A stretch of 64,000 bases of DNA from Myxococcaceae bacterium (GTDB lineage: Bacteria > Myxococcota > Myxococcia > Myxococcales > Myxococcaceae), in the NCBI GenBank assembly GCA_017881265.1, contig JADGRA010000038.1, forward strand, positions 1 through 64,000. Reading direction: 5' to 3'. The notes beneath the pieces are model-generated. The model worked only from the letters and a program-made list of their open reading frames with translations. It was not told where the DNA came from and ran no database searches. This document shows, piece by piece, positions 39,385 to 48,648 of this stretch. The translations under genes and the position numbers were made by a program. The stretch's first letter is position 1; the number at the start of each line of letters is the position of its first letter.

Positions 39385-41166
39385 ATGTCCGAAGCGACCC
39401 AAGCCGAGGCGCGGCCAGCCGAGCCCGCGGCGCCGCCGGTGGACCCCCTCGCCGACGAGGGGAACCGTCAGCGACTGGAGGTGGCCAAGGCCTTCGCCTT
39501 CCATCTGCTGAAGGGCATCAAGCAGATTGGCATGTACCGCCACAACGAGGCCAAGTACGGCGAGTACCTGCAGAAGTCGCACGAGGCCGTCCGCGCCTAC
39601 ACCGACTCTTACGGTCCACTGACCTTCAAGGTGGAGCAGCAGAACTTCCTTCTGTTTGACCAGGAACTGTTCCCCGAGGAAACCAACCTTCCCTTCAAGT
39701 TTTGGCGGGACGGCATCCGCCAGTTCATCTTCCGGCAGGGGCTGCGCCTCGACGAGTTGGTCACCTTCACCCTGGTCGCCCTGTCCGACGTCGACAAGCA
39801 GGGCGAGGACACCGTCGCGCAGCTGTGGCGCGCCCCGCTCGACCACCTCGAGTACGTGGTGGTGGAAGGCTTCCACGTCGAGGGCTTCGACGACGAGACG
39901 GTCAAGGTGGAAGTCGACAAAATCATCAACTTCCTCTACCAGCGGCTGCGCAGCCACTCCGACGACTTCATGCGCTTTGCCCGGGTCAGCGCCTCGGACC
40001 TGGAAATCAAGATGGAGGGGGTGGAGCAGGTGCGCGGGGCGGTCATCACCGGCGAGACCGCCACCGACGACCTCAAGGCAAAGATGCAGCGGGAAATCGC
40101 CGAGGAGGAGAACAGCCGCCTTTTCCCGAAGCTGGTGGCGGGCATCTTCCAGGTGGCCGAAACCGGGGTCGATGACCCGGGGCTCCTCGAGGAGATGTTC
40201 CTGCAGCTGCTCGACGCCCTGCTGCTGCAGGAGGATTTCGCCACCATCAATCAGATTGTCCTCAAGTTCGCGGCCATGGAGGACCGGCCGAACATGCGGG
40301 CGATGCGGGAGCTGAAGCAGACGTTCCTGTCCAAGATGGCCGAGGAGCAGCGGGTGACCCGCATCGGCGATGTGCTGCGCGCCGGCCGGCTGCGCTCGCC
40401 CCAGGACGTCAGCCGCTACCTGCTCGCCCTCAATCCCTCGGTGGTGCCGAGCCTGCTCAACGTGCTGGAGACGGTAGAGCATCCCGAGCACCGAGTACTG
40501 CTGTGCGACGTGATTGCCGAGTTCGCCCGTAGCCGTCCTGCCGACGTGGTCGATAAGCTCTCCTCCGAGCGCCCGCAGACGGTGCGGGACATGGTGTACA
40601 TCCTCGAGCGGGCCCAGGTGCCGGACCGGCTGAAGCTGTTCGCCCGGGTGCTCCGCCACAAGAACCTGGCGGTCCGTCTGGAAGTGATGAGCATCATCGC
40701 CCGGGGGCGGAGCAACGAGTCCCGGAAGCTTATCGCCCAGGCGCTCAAGGACGAGAACGTCCAGGTGCGGATGCTCGCCGCGCGGCTGCTGCCGGAGTAC
40801 GACCGCGACCAGGCCTACCTCGAGCTCCTCTTTCACATCCGCCAGCGCGACTTCCGCAAGCGCTCGAGCGACGAGCGGGCGTCCTTCTACACCGCGCTCG
40901 GCAGCACCGGCATTCCGGCCGCGGTCTCGCTGATGCAGCAGATGCTGGCAGCGCCGGCGCGCCTGTGGAACCGGCGTCGGGTGCTGGACGAGAAGCTGCT
41001 CGCGGTGCACGGGCTGGCCGGCGTCATGTCCATCCAGTCCTACAAGGCGCTCCAGCAGGTGGTCGACGACCCGTCGCAACCCCCAGAAGTGCACTCCGCG
41101 GCAAGACGCGCCGTGGCCGAGACGCGCCGAGCGCTCTTCGGCGATGCGCCCATGAAGACGGGCTAG
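39385..41166 (+). CDS. HEAT-repeat protein sharing an N-terminal module with its neighbour
   Basis: In this 593-residue soluble protein, residues 30-130 form an alpha/beta module (LLKGIKQIGMYRHNEAKYGEYL ... GPLTFKVEQQNFLLFDQELFPEE). It resembles the N-terminal part of the next gene product and of other HD-GYP proteins. Residues 330-590 are HEAT-type helical pairs (RLKLFARVLRHKNLAVRLEVMSIIARG, QALKDENVQVRMLAARLLPEYD). HEAT solenoids mediate protein interaction. ATG 39385 is the first start in the frame after the preceding gene. Seven bases separate it from the HD-domain gene, so the two form an operon. Confidence 0.85.
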   Translation: MSEATQAEARPAEPAAPPVDPLADEGNRQRLEVAKAFAFHLLKGIKQIGMYRHNEAKYGEYLQKSHEAVRAYTDSYGPLTFKVEQQNFLLFDQELFPEETNLPFKFWRDGIRQFIFRQGLRLDELVTFTLVALSDVDKQGEDTVAQLWRAPLDHLEYVVVEGFHVEGFDDETVKVEVDKIINFLYQRLRSHSDDFMRFARVSASDLEIKMEGVEQVRGAVITGETATDDLKAKMQREIAEEENSRLFPKLVAGIFQVAETGVDDPGLLEEMFLQLLDALLLQEDFATINQIVLKFAAMEDRPNMRAMRELKQTFLSKMAEEQRVTRIGDVLRAGRLRSPQDVSRYLLALNPSVVPSLLNVLETVEHPEHRVLLCDVIAEFARSRPADVVDKLSSERPQTVRDMVYILERAQVPDRLKLFARVLRHKNLAVRLEVMSIIARGRSNESRKLIAQALKDENVQVRMLAARLLPEYDRDQAYLELLFHIRQRDFRKRSSDERASFYTALGSTGIPAAVSLMQQMLAAPARLWNRRRVLDEKLLAVHGLAGVMSIQSYKALQQVVDDPSQPPEVHSAARRAVAETRRALFGDAPMKTG

Positions 41167-41173
41167 GACAACC

Positions 41174-42484
41174 GTGGCCGAGAATCTCAAAATCACCAAT
41201 GCCCAGACCGACAACCTGGTCGACTTCGGGCGGGAGCACTCGGAGAAGCTGCAGAGCCTCTCGCGCTCGGTCCTGTCCACCCTCTACATGCTGGTGCGCA
41301 GCGCGAAGATGTACGACCCGGACAACGCGGTCTTCGACCGGCCGCTGATGACGCTCCAGGACTCCATCAACGCCATCATCCAGCGCGAAAACCGCTTCGA
41401 GCTGATGGGCATCAAGAATTCCTTCTACATCAACAACATGCTGGTGAAGGTCGAGTTCAACGCCGTCGACAACATGCGCTACCTGCTCGATGAATTGCGG
41501 AGCAAGGACGTCGGCGGGTTCGAGTTGGTGAAGCCGGCGCAGGTGCCGGAGCTCAAGAACTTCATCTGGATTTTCGCCCAGGACTCGGCCGACCCCATCG
41601 ACGAGCAGGGGCTCCAGGACCGGAAGCTCTTTGCCATCCGCATCGCGCGCTGGTCCAAGCTGAAGGAGAAGCTGGACAAGGAGAAGCTCGAGGACGACCA
41701 GAAGGTCGACCGCAAGAAGTACGCCATCACCGTCTATGCCCGCGCCGTCTTCTTCATCGGCAAGTACATGGACGCGGTGCGAAAAGGCCAGCCGCTCGCC
41801 ACTCGAATTGCGGTGCGGTTGGTGCAGGACTTCGTCGACATCTGCTACGACCAGTCGGTCCACTTCCTCGGCCTCACCACCATGCGCCGGGAGGACGACT
41901 ACCTGGTGTACCACCAGGTCAACACCTGCCTGCTGGCCATCATCTTCGGAGCCGAGCTGGGTCTCACCAAGTCGCAACTGCGCGACCTCGGCTTCATCGC
42001 CCTCTTCCATGACGCGGGCATGGCCACCATCCCCGAGGGTCTGTCGGAGAAGAAGGGCGGCCTCAACGCCGAGGAACGAGCGCTGGTGAACAAGGCCCCG
42101 CTGGTGAGCGTCCGGATGATTCTTATGGAGAAGGGCTTCTCCCGCACCACGCTGCACCGGGTGGTGACGACGCTCGAGTACAAGACCGACTTCGGGACGG
42201 CTGTCCGCGATGCACGGGGCCACATCCAGATGATTATTCCCAAGTCCTCCCTGGGGTTGTACGCGAAGGTCATCGCCATCTGCGCCAGCTACGATGCGCT
42301 CACCAGCAAGCGCCCCTTCCGCGAGGCCTACGGACCCGAGGTCGCCCTCATGCTGATGTGGTCCGAGCTCCGCCACAAGTTCGACCCGGACCTGCTGAAG
42401 GTCTTCATGAAGGTCCTGGCCATCCAGCCCATCAAAATCCTCTCCCGCCGTCAGCAGGGCCCCCTGACGATGGGCGGCGTCTAG
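41174..42484 (+). CDS. HD-GYP-like protein with degenerate active site
   Basis: This 436-residue soluble protein starts with GTG. Residues 25-125 form the same kind of N-terminal module as its neighbour (LYMLVRSAKMYDPDNAVFDRPL ... RFELMGIKNSFYINNMLVK). Residues 215-425 match the HD-GYP fold: YHQVNTCLLA, the HD pair in FIALFHDAGMATIP, and CASYDALTSKRPFREAYGPE. The catalytic GK becomes GM, the HP-x-x-G His is absent (NKAPLVS), and the HHE and GYP motifs are replaced (EYKTDFG). It is unlikely to hydrolyse cyclic-di-GMP and more likely works as a scaffold or sensor. It is co-transcribed with the HEAT-repeat gene. Confidence 0.85.
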   Translation: MAENLKITNAQTDNLVDFGREHSEKLQSLSRSVLSTLYMLVRSAKMYDPDNAVFDRPLMTLQDSINAIIQRENRFELMGIKNSFYINNMLVKVEFNAVDNMRYLLDELRSKDVGGFELVKPAQVPELKNFIWIFAQDSADPIDEQGLQDRKLFAIRIARWSKLKEKLDKEKLEDDQKVDRKKYAITVYARAVFFIGKYMDAVRKGQPLATRIAVRLVQDFVDICYDQSVHFLGLTTMRREDDYLVYHQVNTCLLAIIFGAELGLTKSQLRDLGFIALFHDAGMATIPEGLSEKKGGLNAEERALVNKAPLVSVRMILMEKGFSRTTLHRVVTTLEYKTDFGTAVRDARGHIQMIIPKSSLGLYAKVIAICASYDALTSKRPFREAYGPEVALMLMWSELRHKFDPDLLKVFMKVLAIQPIKILSRRQQGPLTMGGV

Positions 42485-42600
42485 GGTTTCCGTCCGGCAT
42501 CGGAAGCTCGGCCAAGCCCAGGCTCCGCGTCCCTCCGCCCGAACACCACCCGGGTGGAATCCACACGGCCGCGCAGGGCGCTCGAAGACTGCCGGCGGCT

Positions 42601-42628
42601 TTACCTGGCTGAGCGGTAAACGCGTTTC
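42601..42628. repeat. Inverted repeats upstream of the secreted orphan gene
   Basis: TTTACC (42601-42606) and GGTAAA (42616-42621) form perfect 6-bp arms. They run directly into a 10-bp perfect palindrome AAACGCGTTT (42619-42628). These AT-containing symmetric sites stand out in GC-rich DNA about 105-130 bases before the start codon and look like regulator-binding sites. Confidence 0.45.
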
Positions 42629-42671
42629 TGGTGGCGACGCTCCGCCCCGGGCGCTCAGTCTTGGAAGGGCA

Positions 42672-42696
42672 GTGCAGCGCACTTCGGGCGCTGCAC
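42672..42696 (+). promoter_or_regulatory. Strong hairpin in the probable 5' leader of the secreted orphan gene
   Basis: Perfect 9-bp arms GTGCAGCGC (42672-42680) and GCGCTGCAC (42688-42696) enclose a 7-base loop, 36 bases before the start codon. No U-tract follows. It could stabilise the mRNA, act in attenuation, or be a DNA-level operator. Confidence 0.55.
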
Positions 42697-42732
42697 GGCA
42701 ACGGGCAGGTCTTCCGAATCAACAGGGGGGGT

Positions 42733-43290
42733 ATGAGGTTCTCAGCAAAGCTTCTTCTCAGTGTCGCGGTGTTGCTGTCATTCGCCGACCGCGTGCAGCC
42801 GCAGCAGGCGCCCGGCACCAATGGCCGGTTTTCCTGCATCCAGCGGAAAACGAAGCTCGTGCCGCTGACACAGCTGCCTTTCCCGGACGGCACGCCCATC
42901 ACGGACCAACTCCGGAAGGACGGATTGCTGTTCAGCGCAGGCTACATCGCCGTCGGGAACATCTTCCCGTTCACCGACACGAGCATCGTCAACCCGGGGA
43001 ACATCTCCTTCGTCACCGAGGACCCCGGGGTCAGCCTGACGTTCATGGATTTCAATTCGAACCTTCTGCAGCATTTCCTGCAGACCTTCGACCAGAATGG
43101 CCAGCTCGAGGACGAGGACCTGGTCGTCGAGGACGCGAGCAGCAATGCCGGCGCGTACCTGTTCACGCTGACGGTCTCGTCCTGCCAGGGAATTGCCTAC
43201 GTCGTGGCGTCTGAATTCCCTCCCGGCGCAAAGACCGTGCGACGCATCGTCTATTCCACGACCGAACGGGCAAACCCAGCCAGCAACTGA
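42733..43290 (+). CDS. Secreted orphan protein (185 aa)
   Basis: The protein starts at ATG 42733 after an AGGGGGGG ribosome site. A Sec signal peptide (MRFSAKLLLSVAVLLSFADRVQ, cleavage near residue 22-25) leads to a mature domain of about 160 residues. It is rich in Phe, Asn, Asp and Thr and contains two Cys, one near each end (GRFSCIQ and TVSSCQG), that could form a disulfide. I recognise no family. Base composition is lower in GC than its neighbours. It stands alone between the HD-GYP-like operon and the minus-strand rluD gene, with a structured upstream region, which suggests independently regulated, possibly acquired, content. Confidence 0.8.
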   Translation: MRFSAKLLLSVAVLLSFADRVQPQQAPGTNGRFSCIQRKTKLVPLTQLPFPDGTPITDQLRKDGLLFSAGYIAVGNIFPFTDTSIVNPGNISFVTEDPGVSLTFMDFNSNLLQHFLQTFDQNGQLEDEDLVVEDASSNAGAYLFTLTVSSCQGIAYVVASEFPPGAKTVRRIVYSTTERANPASN

Positions 43291-43363
43291 ACGTCCTGCC
43301 TTCAGCAGGGCGCGCCGGCACGGCCGCTCCTGCTGGCTTTCTTCCCCCGGCAGTGGCCGCTAG

Positions 43364-44377
43364 CTAGGGGCGGACTGGCCGGAGCGCCTCCAGCGCCGAG
43401 CGCAGGTCTGCCGGCACCTTCGCCTCGAAGGCCCGTCGCGCGCCCGTCCTCGGGTGGGGAAAGGCCAGGCGCCAGGCATGCAGCGCCTGCCGGCCGAGGG
43501 TAGTCTGCACCGCCCGCACCCGCGCATCCCCCTTGCGCGTCCCGCCGTAGAGCACGTCGCCGAGTAGTGGGTGGCCCGCCTCGGCCAGGTGGACGCGAAT
43601 CTGGTGCGTGCGGCCGGTCAAGAGGTCCACCTCGAGGAGCGCCGCGCCGTGCAGTCGCTCGAGGACGCGGAAGGCGGTGCGGGCCGGCTTGCCTTCCGTC
43701 AGCCGGCTGGTGAAGCGCTGGCGGTGTCTCGGGTGTCTCCCGTAGGCCGTCTCGATGTGGCCCTGCTCCGGCGGCTGGCCGTGGACGAGGGCGAGGTACG
43801 TCTTCTGCACCTGCCGCGTCTTGAAGGAGGCCTGCAGCCCCCGAAGGGCGGCGTCGTTCTTCGCCACCACCAGGCAACCCGAGGTGTCCTTGTCGAGACG
43901 GTGCACCAGCCCTGGCCGCAGCGACCCGCCCACGCCCTGGAGGTCCCCCACGTGGTGCAGTAGCGCATTCACCAGCGTGCCCCGCCGGTGGCCGGCGGCC
44001 GGATGGACCACCATGCCCGGTGCCTTGTCCAGCACCAGCAGGTCGCGGTCCTGGAAAAGGACGCTGAGGGGGAGGTCCTCCGGCTCCGGCAGCGCCGGCT
44101 CGGCCGCCGGCAACGTCAGCTGGATGCGCTCCCCGCCGGACATGCGCGCGGAGGCCTTGGCCGTCCGTCCGTCCACCCGGACATGCCCCTGGCGGATGAG
44201 CGCCTGCAGGCGCGCGCGACTCAGCGCCGGGAAGGCCTCCACCAGCGCCTGGTCCAGCCGGCGCCCCCGTGCCGAGGGCCCCAGGGTGACGCCCTCGCTC
44301 TGCGTCCGCGCCGCGGGGGGCCACGCGCCCTTGCCCTTGCCGCGGGCGAGGCGGCGCTGGGGACGGACCGCTACCAA
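43364..44377 (-). CDS. rluD: RluD-type 23S rRNA pseudouridine synthase
   Basis: This 337-residue protein has an N-terminal S4 RNA-binding domain (RRLDQALVEAFPALSRARLQALIRQGHVRVDGR, about 40-75). The catalytic domain has the nucleophilic Asp in HRLDKDTSGCLVVAKND, and the LLTGRTHQIRVHLAEAGHPLLGD motif. Family members isomerise uridines in helix 69 or elsewhere of 23S rRNA; paralogues RluA/RluC share motifs, so the exact target is inferred. The TTG start at 44377 overlaps the stop of the upstream gene; the first 35 residues are basic and could be over-extended. Confidence 0.9.
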   Translation of the reverse strand: MVAVRPQRRLARGKGKGAWPPAARTQSEGVTLGPSARGRRLDQALVEAFPALSRARLQALIRQGHVRVDGRTAKASARMSGGERIQLTLPAAEPALPEPEDLPLSVLFQDRDLLVLDKAPGMVVHPAAGHRRGTLVNALLHHVGDLQGVGGSLRPGLVHRLDKDTSGCLVVAKNDAALRGLQASFKTRQVQKTYLALVHGQPPEQGHIETAYGRHPRHRQRFTSRLTEGKPARTAFRVLERLHGAALLEVDLLTGRTHQIRVHLAEAGHPLLGDVLYGGTRKGDARVRAVQTTLGRQALHAWRLAFPHPRTGARRAFEAKVPADLRSALEALRPVRP

Positions 44378-44634
44378 ATCTTGGACTTCACGTGCGCCTT
44401 GCCGCGCACGATGATGTCCACCACCGCCCGCTCAAAGAAGTTGGTGCCGGTGAACACCTCCTGGCTCACCCGGCTCCGGTAGAGGTCCCGGCCCTCGTCG
44501 AGCTCGCTCTTCAGCACGTCGAAGAGGTTGTCCTGCTCGATGCCCTTCACAATCTTCTGCTCGTTGTAGAGCGAGATGTCGGAGGCGATGGCGCGGGCGA
44601 GCCGCTGGGCCTTGGTGCGCTCTTCGTCGGTCAT
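44371..44634 (-). CDS. Small conserved-looking hypothetical protein (87 aa)
   Basis: An 87-residue, mainly helical protein begins MTDEERTKAQRLARAIASDISLYNE. Acidic and amphipathic stretches follow (NLFDVLKSELDEGRDLYRSRV), and it ends in a basic Lys-rich tail. It has no Cys and no membrane segment. It sits between the DnaJ-like/HTH gene (13 bases upstream) and rluD, which it overlaps by 7 bases, so it is in the operon headed by the MinD-like ATPase. The function is unknown. Confidence 0.85.
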   Translation of the reverse strand: MTDEERTKAQRLARAIASDISLYNEQKIVKGIEQDNLFDVLKSELDEGRDLYRSRVSQEVFTGTNFFERAVVDIIVRGKAHVKSKIW

Positions 44635-44647
44635 GGTTCCTTCTTCC

Positions 44648-45541
44648 CTAGGGTTCTGGCCGCCCGGACCGGGCCGCCAGCAGCAGGTAACTCTTGCTCA
44701 CCCGGGTCGCGTCGAGCTTCAGCTCGCGGGCCAGGTTCATCAGGATGCCTCGAAGGTACACCGAAGGGGGCAAGTCCGCGTAGCGGTCGGCCTCCACCCG
44801 CTCCAGGTGCGAACGCCCGATGCGCGTGCGCTCCGCCAGCTGCTGTAGGGTCAGGCCCCGCGCCTCGCGCACCTGTCGCAGCAGCTCTCCGTTGAATTCC
44901 ACGTCCGGCGGAAGGTCCGGCATGCGCGGACGTTCCTCCGCCGGCGGCGCCGGCGTCTCGTGGACCGCCTCCCGCTCCGGGGGTGCGCGCGGCGGGGCGA
45001 GCGCAGCGGAGGCCCTCTCTTGCGGAAGCCCGGGGGCGGGCGCCGAAAGGCCCGGCGGCCGCTGCAGCTGGGCCCGCCACGGTGCGCGCGCCGGCCAGCG
45101 CGGCGGTGGGGTGTCCAGCCCCAGGGACGCCTGCGCCGTCTGCAGGGGGACGCGTGCCGCCGTGGACTCGAGCTGCGCGGGCTCCGTCCGAGGGTATGGC
45201 CCCGGGGAAACGTCCTCCGCGCGCACCTCGGCCTCCCCCACCGCGTCCTCCTCCTCGTCCTCCTCCCACAGCGCCGCCTCCGCAGCCGCAGGCTCGGCGT
45301 CGAGGCCCAGCATCCGGTCGTAGCCGGCCCGTGCCGCCTGGTCGAGGAGGATTCGCGCCGCCTCGTGCAGCCGCCGGCGCAGCGCCTCCGCCTGCTCGTC
45401 GTCCACCAGGGCGTAAAGTGCCACCGAGTCCGGCGCACAGGCTTCCAGGGCCCGGGCCAGCGCTGCGCGCACCTGCTCGGCGGGCGCGGCGCGCTGGACC
45501 TCCAACAACTCGTAGTACGTCTGCTCGCGGAAGGACTTCAT
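44648..45541 (-). CDS. DnaJ-like / RodZ-type HTH fusion protein (297 aa)
   Basis: Residues 5-75 look like a J domain (YYELLEVQRAAPAEQVRAALARALE ... ARAGYDRMLG), but the HPD tripeptide needed to stimulate Hsp70 is replaced by APD. A long acidic then Pro/Ala-rich linker spans about 80-220. Residues 225-290 are a Cro/C1-type helix-turn-helix of the RodZ/HTH_25 kind ([47 protein letters not shown]). RodZ has a membrane helix after its HTH; none exists here. ATG 45541 overlaps the stop of the MinD-like gene (ATGA). Partner choice between DNA and protein is open. Confidence 0.85.
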   Translation of the reverse strand: MKSFREQTYYELLEVQRAAPAEQVRAALARALEACAPDSVALYALVDDEQAEALRRRLHEAARILLDQAARAGYDRMLGLDAEPAAAEAALWEEDEEEDAVGEAEVRAEDVSPGPYPRTEPAQLESTAARVPLQTAQASLGLDTPPPRWPARAPWRAQLQRPPGLSAPAPGLPQERASAALAPPRAPPEREAVHETPAPPAEERPRMPDLPPDVEFNGELLRQVREARGLTLQQLAERTRIGRSHLERVEADRYADLPPSVYLRGILMNLARELKLDATRVSKSYLLLAARSGRPEP

Positions 45542-46554
45542 GGCGTGCCGGGCCTCGGGTCGAGCGCTGCCAGGCGCGAGGCGACCACGCTGAGCTGGCG
45601 GGCCGCCTCGCAGTCCGGCGTCTCGACAAGAAGCGCACGCCGCTTGCGCACCGCCCGCCAGGCAGCGTCGTCGTAGGGGATGCCCCCGAGGTAGTCCATG
45701 TCCAGTCCGAAGAATTTCTTCCACGCCGAGGCTACCGCCGGGCCGACCGACTCGTCGGCCGGGGCGCGCACCTGGTTGACGACCAGCTTCACCCGGTAGG
45801 CCTGCAGCGCCGCGGCCAGCGCGTCCGCGGCAGCGGCGTCGGCGCTGCGCACGTGCGCCACCACGTCGGCCGGCGTGCGCATGGCGCTGTCCCGACTGCC
45901 CAGGGCGGGCTCGGCCAGCTTCTCCACCCCCAATTCCCGCGCCAGCTGCTGGAGCCGGCGGAAGAGCGAGGCCTTGAGGAAACGGTAGGTGTTCTCGACG
46001 GAGGTGGGCTCGGGAAGCACCACCAGGACGCCGTGGTCAGCCAACAGGAAGAAGTCCAGGGTATGCAGCCCGGTGCCCGCGCCGAGGTCGAGCACGAGGT
46101 AGTCGACGTCCTGGGACTGGAACTCGTCCAGCAGCTTGGCCCGCACCTTGGCCCGGGGATTGGCGGCGTCGAGCGAGTCGAGCGCGCCGGAGACGAGGGT
46201 GAGCCGCTCGATGGGTGTCGGCACGGCCACCTCTGCCAGGGGCACGCCCCGCAGGATGAAGTCGGAGAGGCTGGTGGAGGGCTGGGGCACCCCGAGGCAG
46301 GTGTGCAGGTTGGCCCCGCCGAGGTCCGCGTCGACGAGGAGGACGGTGTTTCCGGCCCGCGCCAGGGCGATGCCGACGTTGGCGGCCACCAGACTCTTGC
46401 CGATGCCGCCCTTGCCCCCTCCAAAGGCGACAATGTGCCTGGCCCGACGCCCTCCAGGCCCCGGGGGTACGGCCCCGGAGACGTCGGCCCCGGCGCCGCC
46501 CCGGGCGCTGCGCCCACGCAAGTCAACGACGTTGTTCAGCCCGAAGCGTTTCAC
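45538..46554 (-). CDS. MinD/FlhG-like ParA-family ATPase
   Basis: This 338-residue protein has a deviant Walker A GGGKGGIGKSLVAANVG (about residues 45-60), switch I VDADLGGANLHTCLG and switch II DYLVLDLGAGTGLHTLDF. The SLSD-x-x-L-R-G-V-P-L segment and overall order resemble FlhG/YlxH-type ATPases more than chromosome-partition ParA. No clear C-terminal amphipathic membrane-binding helix is seen. Such ATPases position cellular machines or polar structures. It heads an operon with the DnaJ-like/HTH protein, which could be its partner. The N-terminal 35 residues are a basic Gly/Arg linker. Confidence 0.9.
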   Translation of the reverse strand: MKRFGLNNVVDLRGRSARGGAGADVSGAVPPGPGGRRARHIVAFGGGKGGIGKSLVAANVGIALARAGNTVLLVDADLGGANLHTCLGVPQPSTSLSDFILRGVPLAEVAVPTPIERLTLVSGALDSLDAANPRAKVRAKLLDEFQSQDVDYLVLDLGAGTGLHTLDFFLLADHGVLVVLPEPTSVENTYRFLKASLFRRLQQLARELGVEKLAEPALGSRDSAMRTPADVVAHVRSADAAAADALAAALQAYRVKLVVNQVRAPADESVGPAVASAWKKFFGLDMDYLGGIPYDDAAWRAVRKRRALLVETPDCEAARQLSVVASRLAALDPRPGTP

Positions 46555-46604
46555 CGGTTTGCAGCGGCGAGTCTAGAGGACGCTGGCCACACCGCGCCAG
46601 GAAG

Positions 46605-47201
46605 TCATCCGTCGCGCAGCTCGACGTTCCAGTAGCTCGCATCGGAGAGCGAGAGGAAGGGCCGCCACTCCCGGTAACTCACCCGGCGCACCGCCCCGCG
46701 GAAAAGCGGCGTCCAGCGCGGCCGGTGCGGCCGGCTGAGCAGCATCAGGCCCGCCTGTTCCGGTGTGTGTCCCCCCTTGCGGAGGTTGCACGGGACGCAG
46801 CTGCAGACGACGTTTTCCCAGGTGGTGCGTCCGCCCTGGGCCCGCGGCACCACGTGGTCGAGGTTGAGCTCGCTGCGAGGCAGTGTCCGGCCACAGTACT
46901 GACAGGTGTCTCGGTCGCGCGCGTAGATGTTCACCCGGCTGAAGCGCACGCGCCCCTTCGGCAGATGGTCATAGGCGGTGAGCACCACCACCCGGGGCAC
47001 CCGCAGCGTGCGCTGGACAGTGGAGACACTGTCGTGGCCAGCCGCGCTGAGCGCCGACCAGTCGACGAAGTCATACAGCTGAAACTGGTCGTCCAGCGCC
47101 TTCGCCACGCCCTGGTACAGAAGCGTGAAGGCGCGCCGCACCGACGTCACGTGGACGGGACGGAAGGAGCGGTTGAGGACGAGCGCGTGCGTGTTGAGCA
47201 T
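46605..47201 (-). CDS. HNH endonuclease-family protein
   Basis: In this 198-residue protein, residues about 95-145 hold the HNH core: CQYCGRTLPRSELNLDHVVPRAQGG, then TTWENVVCSCVPCNLRKGGHTPEQAG. Two CxxC pairs bind structural zinc, and His and Asn form the catalytic betabeta-alpha-Me metal site. The N-terminal MLNTHALVLNRSFRPVHVTSVRRAFTLLYQG is typical of a chromosomal HNH family that is widespread in bacteria and not restricted to phage or intein homing. The natural role is unclear. It starts 6 bases after selA stops, so the two are probably co-transcribed. Confidence 0.9.
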   Translation of the reverse strand: MLNTHALVLNRSFRPVHVTSVRRAFTLLYQGVAKALDDQFQLYDFVDWSALSAAGHDSVSTVQRTLRVPRVVVLTAYDHLPKGRVRFSRVNIYARDRDTCQYCGRTLPRSELNLDHVVPRAQGGRTTWENVVCSCVPCNLRKGGHTPEQAGLMLLSRPHRPRWTPLFRGAVRRVSYREWRPFLSLSDASYWNVELRDG

Positions 47202-47207
47202 GGGGCG

Positions 47208-48596
<1,389 letters not shown>

Positions 48597-48648
48597 GACG
48601 GCAGCGAACTTACGCGGCAGATGCACCCCTCGCCAACCGGTGACGGCC

